Positions 56,719 through 64,000 of a DNA stretch of 64,000 nt are shown here, piece by piece. The notes beneath the pieces were generated by a model, which did no database searches, was not told the origin of the DNA, and saw only the letters and a list, made by a program, of their open reading frames with translations. The stretch comes from Anodontia alba (taxonomy: Eukaryota; Mollusca; Bivalvia; Lucinida; Lucinidae). The stretch spans positions 59,994,681-60,058,680 of the forward strand of contig OZ024827.1 in assembly GCA_964016985.1 (NCBI GenBank), read 5' to 3'. Every line of letters begins with the position of its first letter. Positions within the stretch are counted from its first letter, which is position 1. Made by a program: the position numbers and the translations under genes.

Positions 56719-57747
56719 TACAACAATCATATCATCATATCATCATAATCAGATTTTTGATTAACATGCAGGTGCAGGGGCAACATCCACATCAGTTGGC
56801 CCCCTTCCAGAAAGCTGGCTTGCTGCACCCATGGCCGATCTCACACTAGATCTCCAGGTATGTCTATCATGAGGGTTGATAGCCGAGAGCTTCCACTCTC
56901 TGCAGTCCCTCTCTGTCAGCTGCTTCCTTGTCATCTTGGGCCTCCCAGGCCCAGGCTTTCCCTCAACCTGTATGTGAAAGGCTATCTTGACTGCACCATT
57001 GGAGTGTTCCACATGTCCATACCAGCGGAGCCTTCTCTCCTTCAGAATGAGGTCCAGATCCTCAATGAAAAGCCGTGCAAGAAGCTCATTGGACCTGGTG
57101 GTGACAATGTCTTGCGGCCTGACATTGCAGGTCTGTCTGATCGTTGCCCTGTCATTCCACTGCAGACGCTGGGGGTTTGGCTTTGTCAATGGCTAAGTCT
57201 CACTGGCATGGAGCATTGCGCTCCACACACAAGAACTGTACACACGGCCACGTGTCTTGAAAGAGAGGTGGCGTAAAAAGAGAACTGATAGCAGCTCCTT
57301 GAACTTCTTCCAGGCGTTTTTCATATGTGTTGTGGTTGAAAGTTCACAGCCACCTGCTGCTGAGAGCATGTCTCCTAGGTAGCAAAAGGAAGCTACCACC
57401 TCCAGCTTGTCAGGTCCAGCCTGGACTTCCTTCTGTGGTCTGCCATCCAAAGGGCGTGCAGTTCCCTGGTACTGTGTGCATCTGTAGTCAGGGTCCTTTG
57501 TCAAGCGCTTGAACCCACTGCATTTCTTGTGCACCCAGTACTTGCAGCCATTGCAGAAAATGCTGTTGCTGCCCACTCCAGTGCGACAGACGGCACATGG
57601 AAACTCACCTGAACTCTGCAGGAGGTCTAGGCCAGTACCGCAGATCATGATCTTTGTTTTTCCTGCATTCACTCTCAGTCCTTTCTTTCCCATTGCTTCT
57701 TTCCAAGTTAAGAGCCTCCTGACAAATTCCTCGAGCGATTCAACAAT
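56719..57747 (-). mobile_element. Second 5'-truncated copy of the same LINE, inserted in repeat H
   Basis: It belongs to the same family as the copy at 27919-29268, on the same strand, with an ATGATG-type tail at 56719-56757 and the same GATTAACATGCAGGTGCAG 3' end. The 5' truncation falls at VESLEEFVRRLL, just downstream of the YADD motif. It interrupts repeat H: the sequence GATTTTAAATTGTTGAT / ATTGTGAAAAATTCAG, continuous at 33105-33140, is split here by the insertion. Confidence 0.87.
56761..57747 (-). pseudogene. LINE ORF2 C-terminal fragment
   Basis: Two open stretches cover the region with a single break near 57190. The first (57193-57747) carries EEFVRRLLTWKEA, the PHD-like cysteine cluster (CAVCRTG, FCNGCKYWVHKKC) and FCYLGDMLSAAGGCE. 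The second (56761-57189) carries NDRATIRQTCNV, ERRLRWYGHVE and GRPKMTRKQLTERDCREWKL, ending at a stop in VDVAPAPAC. This C-terminal order (RRLRWYGHV then GRP...W) is standard for LINEs of this type. It is better preserved than the other copy. It has no RT catalytic motif, so it is inactive. Confidence 0.87.
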
Positions 57748-57844
57748 ATTGTGAAAAATTAAGAAAAATTTGAACAAGTGGAACTTGTTGAAAATCCGCC
57801 TCCAAATTACCTACCCTACAGATTTCTGCATAATTTGCATTCAT

Positions 57845-58775
57845 TTTTATACATCGCCACACAATAGTGGTGGGGTATTATGGTTTCACGTTGGACGTCC
57901 ACGTGTCTGTCCATCCGTCCGTCCATCGTACATCTGTCCGTCCGTTTTTCGTTTCCGGATGATAATGAGTAAACATCAATGGATTTTCACCAAACTTGGT
58001 ATGTGCATTTATATTGTGGAGATCTGGTTTGGGATTGCTAATGGGCCAATTTAGTCAATGTTTTATGGAGTTTTCTGCCCGAGACAAACCCATATTTTCG
58101 TTTCCGGACGATAACTTGAGTAAATAACAAGGGATTTTAACCAAACTTGCTATATGTATTTATATTAAGAAGATCTGGTTTGGGATTGCTAATGGGCAAA
58201 TTTCGTCAAATCTTTATGGAGTTATCTGCCCCAGACACACCAATTTTTCCTTTCTGGACGATAACTTGAGTAAATAACAAGGGATTTTAACCAAACTTGC
58301 TATATATATTGACATTAAGGAGATCTGGTTTGGAATTGCTAATGGGCAAATTTCGTCAAATTTTTACGGAGTTATCTGCCCGAGACATGCCCATTTTTTC
58401 GTTTCCAGATGATAACTTGAGTAAATAACAAGGGATTTTAACCAAACTTGCTATATGCATTGACCGTAAGGAGATCTGTATTGGAATTGCTAATGGTCAA
58501 ATTTCGTCAAATTTTTACGGACTTATCTGCCCGAGACACGCCCATATTTGTGTTTCCAGACAGTAACTTGAGTAAATAACAAGGCCTTTTAACCAAACTT
58601 GCTATATGCATTGATATTATCAAGATCGGGTTTAGGATTTATATCTGTCCATTGATATTATCAAGATCTGGTTTAGGATTGTTATCTGTTCCTCCATCAT
58701 TTTCTTTCCAGACATTTTTGCAACGATAACTTTAATACATAAACAAATAATTGCTCTGGCAGGGTATTATGCTTG
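57845..58775 (+). repeat. Family C element inserted in repeat H
   Basis: The start is TATACATCGCCACACAATAG, then TGGTGGGGTATTATGG. The end is GCTCTGGCAGGGTATTATGC. It has the same units as 33811-34570, with about five copies. It separates CATAATTTGCATTCATTTTTA of repeat H from the continuation after 60620. Confidence 0.85.
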
Positions 58776-58789
58776 TGGTGCTTTTTGTT

Positions 58790-60619
58790 GCACCTGCTTG
58801 TAGCAGGGTGCGATATAGGCGTCCGATTTTCCGTCCGTCCGTCCGTCGGTCTGTAAACATTTATGTCGACGTTCGACATTTATGTCAAAGTTAGTATCAA
58901 CTACAAGACTAAACAACCATCAAACCTTGCATGAAACATCTCCATGACCTCCTGACTTTGCGACATAGGCGTCCGCTTTTCCGTTCGTCCGTCGTCTGTC
59001 AACATTTATGTCGACGTTCGACATTTATGTCAAAGTTAGTATTCTAATCAACTACAAGACCAAAAACCAACTACAAGACTAAACAACCACCAAACCTTGC
59101 ATGAAACATCTCCCTGACCTCCTGACTTTGCGACATAGGCATCCCCTTTTCCGTTCGTCTGTCTGTTTGTCCGTCCGTCAGTCTCAACATTTATCTCGAA
59201 GTTCAACATTTACGTCAAAGTTAGTATTCTAATCAACTACAATTCTACAAAAACCATCATACCTTGCATGACACATCTCCCTGACCTCCTGACTTGGCAG
59301 GTACATTGACCCAGTGACCTTGACCTATATTTCGCGCTCCAGTGACTTTGACACAATTTACATTGACGTCAAGATCTTCTCAACTATAAGGCATACAACT
59401 ACCAAACCTTGCATAGTGCTTCTCCTAGATGTACTGACTTGGCAGGTACCTTGACCCGGTGACCTTGACCTATATTTTGCGCTCCAGTGACTTTGACACA
59501 TTTTGCGTCTAAGTTGGATATCTCCTCAAATATATGGCCTACATCCATCAAACCTTGCAAAGTGCTTCTTCTCAATGTACTGACTCGGCAGATACCTTGA
59601 CCTGGTGACCTTCACCAATATTTTGGCAGTAGTGACTTTGACATAATTTATGTCAATGTTCCAGATCTCCTCAAGTGTAAGACCTCTAGCCACCAAACCT
59701 TGCATAGTGCTTCTCCTAGATGTACTGACTTCGCAGGTATCTTGACCCGGTGACCTTGACCTATATTTTGGGCTCCACTGCCTTTTACACATTTTACGTC
59801 GACATTCAATATCTCCTCAACTTTAAGGCCTACAACCACCAAACCTTGCATAGTGCTTCTCCTCAATGTACAGACTCCGCAGGTACCTTGACTCTGTGAG
59901 CTTGACCTATATTTAGCACTCCATTGACTTTTACACCTTTTACATCACCCTTCCATATGTCCTCAACTGTAAGGCCTTCAACCACCAAACCTTGTATAGT
60001 GCTTCTTCCCGATATACTGACTTGGAAGATACCTTGACCTGGTGACCTTGACCTATATTTTGCTCTCCAGTGCTTTTGACACATTTTATGTTGATGTTCC
60101 ATATCTCCTCAAATATAAGACCTACAACAACTAAGCCTTGCATAGTGCTTCACATTGTACAGGCTTGGCAGGTACCTTGACAAGGTGACCTTGACCTATA
60201 TTTGACACATTTTACGTTGATGTTCGATAACTCCTCATCTATAAGGCCTACAACCACCATACCTTGCATAGTGCTTCTCCTTGATTTACTGACTTGGCAG
60301 GTACCTTGACCCGTTGACCTTGACCTATATTTCACATTCCAGTGACTTTTACACATTTTACGTCGACGTTCCATTATCATTGGGCTGTATAATAGGAAAA
60401 GTCAATGCTGAAGATATAGCCATTAGAGGGAATGGCACTGGCCTGGAATATATGTGCCCCACTAGGCACTTTGTCTACATTTTTTTCAACCCAGTTTTCC
60501 AACTAAGCACTGCTAAGAATGAAATAAACTTATTTAATAACCACGTTCTGATTGTGGCTTGTGTGATTTTGCCCCAGCAGGTGCGACGATGCCTTCCACG
60601 GAATTCTTGTATTACTTAA
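58790..60619 (+). repeat. Family D satellite-cored element
   Basis: The 5' hairpin is GCACCTGCTTGTAGCAGGGT, then GC. The 3' end is CCAGCAGGTGCGACGATGCC. About ten units of about 130-190 bp follow ACCTTGACCTATATTT, CCAGTGACTTTGACACATTT, CATATCTCCTCAA, and CCACCAAACCTTGCATAGTG. The first three units are a distinct variant with ACATTTATGTCGACGTTCGA. Minus-strand reading frames in the array are by-products of periodicity. Confidence 0.85.
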
Positions 60620-60812
60620 GGAAAAAGTGAAAATATTTGATTTTTTATAAACCAATGACTAGAATAAATTTTCAGTTAGAATGAATTTTTAGTGCATAGA
60701 TAGTTATGAAAATGGTTTTGTATTTAATCATGACAAAAGTTTGCAAACTTACTTCTTCTGTGTAAAGTGCCAAGCAAAAAATGACTTCCTAAAAGATGTC
60801 GACAACACAGTA

Positions 60813-61185
60813 ACCAGATATCTTTGCAAACAGGGTAGATCCTGATGAGACGGCTTGTAACAAGCCATCTTATCAGGATCTACACTGTTTGCCATTCAAT
60901 TGTTTTTTTTTACTTGCATCCATATTTGCATCAGTAGACATGTCCTTATTCAAGGGTGGAGGACTCCACTTAAGGAATTTTTTCAGCCCTGGATATCAAA
61001 CCAGATATTTTTGCAAACAGTGTAGATCTTGATGAGATGGCTTGTAACAAGCCATCTTATCAGAATCCACGTAGTTTGCCATTCAGTTTTCATTTTTTGA
61101 CTTGCATCCATATTTGCATCAGTGGACATGTCCAAATTGAAGGATAGAAGACTCCACTTAAGAAACATAGGGGTGAAAGGGTTGT
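60813..61185 (+). repeat. Tandem pair of hairpin repeats of about 185 bp
   Basis: Two direct copies (about 60813-60998 and 61000-61185) each hold the hairpin GCAAACAG(G/T)GTAGATC ... GATCTACACTGTTTGC, followed by CTTGCATCCATATTTGCATC, AGTAGACATGTCC, and GACTCCACTTAAG. Confidence 0.85.
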
Positions 61186-61379
61186 TATTTCCTTTAATAT
61201 TCAGTTGTTATGGAAACTGCAAACATTTTCTGAAGTTACTGCTTATTCAAGTAAAAAGATGAACATAAAAAGTTAATGTATGCTTTGTTTAAATATCACA
61301 GATTTGTCTGTGAGATTTGATGTCACAGTATGAGATATAATGTCATCTGATGATAATTTTGGGATAATTTTTCTCAATT

Positions 61380-61920
61380 TATTGGTAAAAACATGGGTAC
61401 TCATTAGAAGTGCCTCATCCTTGTTGAGATGCTTCTAATAATTACCTGCAAATTATGTTTTTATGAAGAAAAAAAAGACAAATTATCCCAGAATTTTCAC
61501 ATGGTAGTGCTTCGAATGAGTACCCATAACATATATTTTTATGGATAAATTGAGAAAATGATCCCAGAATTACTATCAAATACTCCTCTTTTCCAAGTCC
61601 TCTGAAAAGTCTTTTTCTCAGAAGTGTCTCTGAAAGCACTTATAGTGAGTACCCACAATATATGTTTTATGGAGATGTAAGAGAACATCCCTGAATTTTC
61701 ACCAAATACTTCTCTTTAACAAGTCTCTGAAGCTGCTTAGCTTTTCAGAAGTGTCTTAGTAAGCACTGATAGAAAGTACCCACAACATATGTTTTATGGA
61801 GATATGAAAAACTTGTCCCAGAATTTTCACCAAATACTTCTCTTTAACATGTTGGTTTTCAAAAGTGTCTTGGCAAGCACTTATAGTGATTACATGTTTT
61901 ATACAGAAAAATAACTAAAG
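61380..61920. repeat. Cluster of foldback repeats
   Basis: Four or five partial copies of the hairpin repeat share TGAGTACCCATAACATATAT, TTTTATGGAGAAATAAG-like stretches, and CCAGAATTTTCACCAAATAC, spaced about 125-135 bases apart. There is no coding sequence. Confidence 0.7.
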
Positions 61921-62024
61921 TGTTTATCTCAGTACAAGCAGGTTTGATGGAAAAAAAATATATATACCTACAGGCTGTAGCTCAGAAGTATATATTTCAC
62001 TAGTGTGTGAACATAATGTCTGTT

Positions 62025-62165
62025 TCAGGCAAACGAATGTGCACAATACTCGTTAAATGCTTAGAGGACTAAGCTTGCCCTGTAAAAGTGAGGTTAGGCA
62101 AACAGACCATGCTCAACATGACCCCATTGGGTTGACTGGGCCGTAAAATCTCAACACAGACAAAC
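62025..62165 (+). repeat. SINE-like tail, copy 2
   Basis: It shares AATGTGCACAATACTCGTTA, GAGGACTAAGC and GACCCCATTGGGTTGACTGG with the copy at 42715-42895 and ends in a CAACACAGACAAACAAAACA tail. It is 5' truncated. Confidence 0.6.
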
Positions 62166-62501
62166 AAAACACAATAGCTGAGCTTCAAGTAAACACCAAC
62201 AGCCAAAGTGCAGAAAAGACATTTTATAACACAAACAGGAGTGATTGACCAAAAGAGTTGTTGAGAAGAAATATAATTCTGGGAAAATTTGCACTATTTC
62301 TCGGTAAACTCATGTGCGTGATTAATAGAAGTGCTTCAATGATGCATTTCTGATTAGCACCCACAACTTATTTTTATGAAGAAATAAGAACAGTTACCCA
62401 TCATAATTGCCAGATAGTCCTTCTTAAAAGGACCTCTTTAAGAGAGATGGTACAAATCGATCAACCTTTTGTGTTTTATTTATGAAATTTTTGCTTTGCA
62501 G

Positions 62502-62693
62502 GATGAAAATTCCACAAATCGTCCAGTATGTTCCTTTGTGAAGCCCCTGCGTGCAGGAAGGTTGTTGGATACAGCTCGAGAGGCAGCAAGATTTGTCAGT
62601 CTTATGCATCAAGAGAGAGTACCTACAGTGGGTGGGGGTGGCAGGACAGAACAGTGGACAACTATGCATGCATTCCTGTGTAGAAACAAAGGG
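62502..62693 (+). CDS. CEP76: CEP76 exon (start of transglutaminase-like domain)
   Basis: The exon encodes DENSTNRPVCSFVKPLRAGR, LLDTAREAARFVSLMHQERV and a tail GGGGRTEQWTTMHAFLCRNKG. It is collinear with the part of CEP76 entering the transglutaminase-like (TGL) domain: NRPVC, VKPLRAGRLLDT, AARFV, GGGG..QW, and AFLCRNKG. The acceptor is TTTGCTTTGCAG, then GATGAA (phase 0). The donor is chosen at GGG, then GTAGGTG (phase 0), because the family continues CRNKG-DCEDHA; the next exon should therefore start with DC(E)DHA beyond the window. The CEP76 TGL domain is regarded as catalytically inactive in vertebrates. The exon has 192 bases (64 codons). A T-rich run and foldback repeats precede it. 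Confidence 0.95.
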
Positions 62694-62750
62694 GTAGGTG
62701 ATATAAGAATTGATAATACATGCATAGCTCTAGAAAAGACACTGTTTATA

Positions 62751-63540
62751 CCCCCAACATACAAAGTATGTGTGGATATATCGTTTTCGCTTTTCCATTC
62801 GTCTGTTCATACATTCAGCCGTTCAGGGGTGGTTGGGTGGTGCGAAGATGTGTATCTTATGTCACCGGGGCATCCAGCTGATATTGGCTTTCATTTGGGC
62901 AAGGCCTGCTGTCATTGTAGCAGGTAAGGGGTAGAGGGAGAATGTTTTTATTTCTTTTGTTTCTTCACTTCCATTCATCTTCCTCTTTCTTCCCTGTCCC
63001 TCTGTTTCATCTCTTCTGCTATCTCTTCTATCTCTTTTCTCCCTTTCCCTGGGAGATGACACAAAATGGCCCACAAGGGTTGACGTGTCATTAAACCCCA
63101 ACACAATCAATCGCTCGTTTGTTCATTTGTTCGTGTGTTCGTACATTAGTTTGCTCATAGGGTCAAAGTTTTTGGGTTAAAGTTTATAAGACCTCATATT
63201 TTGAAGGCTCTTTGATGGATGTCATTCATATTTGGCCTGATGGTAGATATAGGTCTAAAACTTTTATCAGCACCATCCCCACCCCGGGGGCCGGGGGAGT
63301 GGGGGGTGGTGGGGGGCAGTGATTTGGTGTCAAGGTCACAGACAGAATTTTCATAAAGACCCTTAGAGGAATTTCATTTATATTTGACATGATGCTAGAT
63401 ATAGGTCTAGAGTTTTACTCAGCAGGATCCCCACCCCTGGGTGTGACCTTGAGGTCAAACAGAATTTTTAATATAAAAATCAAAATTTTAGCATTTAAGA
63501 TTATATAGCTATATCATCAAGACCTTTTGTTAAATTTCTT
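62751..63540 (+). repeat. Repeat remnants 3' of the last CEP76 exon
   Basis: TATACCCCCAACATACAAAG, then TATGTGTGGATATATCG, looks like a family A-type 5' hairpin. A T/C-rich tract (62940-63050), a SINE end, and two to three units similar to the family E core (TTTGATGGATGTCATTCATA, GATGGTAGATATAGGTCTAA) follow. A G-rich stretch lies at about 63285-63320. No exon was recognised. Confidence 0.55.
63050..63115 (+). repeat. SINE 3' end fragment
   Basis: GGGTTGACGTGTCATTAAAC, then CCCAACACAATCAATC, is the kind of 3' end (GTCATTAAACCCCAACA followed by a short tandem tail) seen in many mollusc SINEs. It is preceded by a T/C-rich microsatellite from about 62940. Confidence 0.55.
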
Positions 63541-64000
63541 TACTCCCTAACCGATAGGCTCTAGGGAATATAGCAATCAGCATGGCGTCTGTCCGTCTGT
63601 CTGTTAGTCTGTCTGTAGATGCATTATTGTGCAGCCCGTAACTCCGATACCCTTTGAGCTATTTTCATGAACTTTGTCAGGTTGTAGAGGGCATTTGGTA
63701 GAAGTGTTGTGTACAAGAATGACAGCTCTAACTGACTTGATTCATGAGTTATCTCACTTAGTCTCCCAAACTTCTAAAATTTTGTGTGGACCATAACTTA
63801 AAACCCTTTAAGATAATATCATGATACTTCACCAATAATTAGAGGACACTGAGTAGGCGTGTTGCATACAAGAATGACAACTCAAACTGACATTCTGGAG
63901 TTATTTCCTTTGGTTGTTAAATATTGTGCAGGCCATATCTCTAAAACCCTTTCAGGTATTTTCATGATACTTTACCAATATGTAGAGGACATTGAGTATG
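63540..64000 (+). repeat. Start of another satellite-cored element, cut by window end
   Basis: CCGATAGGCTCTAGGGAATA, then TAGCAATCAGCATGGCGTCT, then GTCCGTCTGTCTGTTAGTCT opens it. Units of about 190 bp with CCATAACTTAAAACCCTTTA, ATATCATGATACTTCACCAA, and TGCATACAAGAATGACAACT follow. The 3' end is beyond the window. Confidence 0.6.

Larger units (their letters stand above)
56478..60807 (+). repeat. Repeat H, split by three insertions
   Basis: The pieces 56478-56716, 57748-57844 and 60620-60807 join into one repeat of about 530 bp, interrupted by a LINE tail, a family C element and a family D element. The outer ends look like inverted terminal repeats: CGACATCACTCAGAAAGGCG ... TTTTTTGCTTGG at the left, and CCAAGCAAAAAATGACTTCC ... 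AAAAGATGTCG at the right. Confidence 0.75.
53113..62501 (+). other. CEP76 intron of 9.4 kb
   Basis: The intron is bounded by GTAAGA and TTTGCAG. It contains a hairpin, two minisatellites, an approximately 165-bp satellite, repeat F copy 2, and repeat H with three insertions (LINE tail, family C, family D). Twin hairpin repeats, foldback repeats and a SINE-like tail follow. No additional exon is needed, because the flanking phases are both 0. Confidence 0.85.

Noticed and set aside
59526..60380. Minus-strand frames with CQVSTSRRSTMQGLV repeats
   Set aside because: By-products of the family D tandem array.

Overview
The window is eukaryotic, repeat-rich intronic DNA. I think it comes from a marine bivalve mollusc. 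That is inferred from animal splice signals and long introns, the density of hairpin-ended repeats built around tandem repeats (the style of the 'pearl' elements described in bivalves), a mollusc-style tRNA-derived SINE, and the mix of Tc1, mariner, hAT and piggyBac-like elements. The species cannot be named from this sequence.

The only host gene I can support is CEP76 (centrosomal protein of 76 kDa), on the + strand across almost the whole window. Five consecutive coding exons are present: 5392-5623, 20656-20880, 32661-32837, 52886-53112 and 62502-62693. Their splice phases agree (1, 1, 1, 0, 0) and together they encode about 351 residues collinear with the N-terminal half of vertebrate CEP76. 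The introns between them are 15.0, 11.8, 20.0 and 9.4 kb. The start-codon exon should lie left of the window, and the rest of the transglutaminase-like domain lies to the right.

Everything else is intron filled with repeats. 1-5084: satellite-cored elements with a foldback insertion. 7418-8044: repeat F. 8884-17640: three hairpin-ended elements with 125-150 bp tandem units. 18490-19880: a mariner fossil. 20895-22920: an inverted pair of repeat G around a SINE and a LINE tail. 22934-31810: satellite-cored families A, C and B, with a piggyBac-like MITE and a LINE insertion. 32853-34858: repeat H, family C and a long hairpin. 35107-40140: a minisatellite followed by an AT-rich island with degenerate CCGG-containing repeats. 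40220-41325: a 60-bp inverted repeat and a second MITE. 42950-47646: a three-level nest (family B, then family E, then Tc1). 48640-49260: a second mariner fossil. 49535-51790: a satellite broken by a non-autonomous hAT element with an exact 8-bp target duplication. 52652-52837: a third MITE. 53425-54181: minisatellites. 55566-60807: repeat F copy 2, then repeat H carrying three nested insertions. 60813-62420: hairpin repeats. 62751-64000: more satellite elements.

The most unusual pattern is that several sequence-unrelated repeat families share one architecture. A palindromic hairpin stands at the 5' end, its right arm recurs at the 3' end, and a tandem array lies between. Two of the unrelated arrays also carry the same AAGATGGC / GCCATCTT motif, which resembles a YY1 site, in almost every unit.
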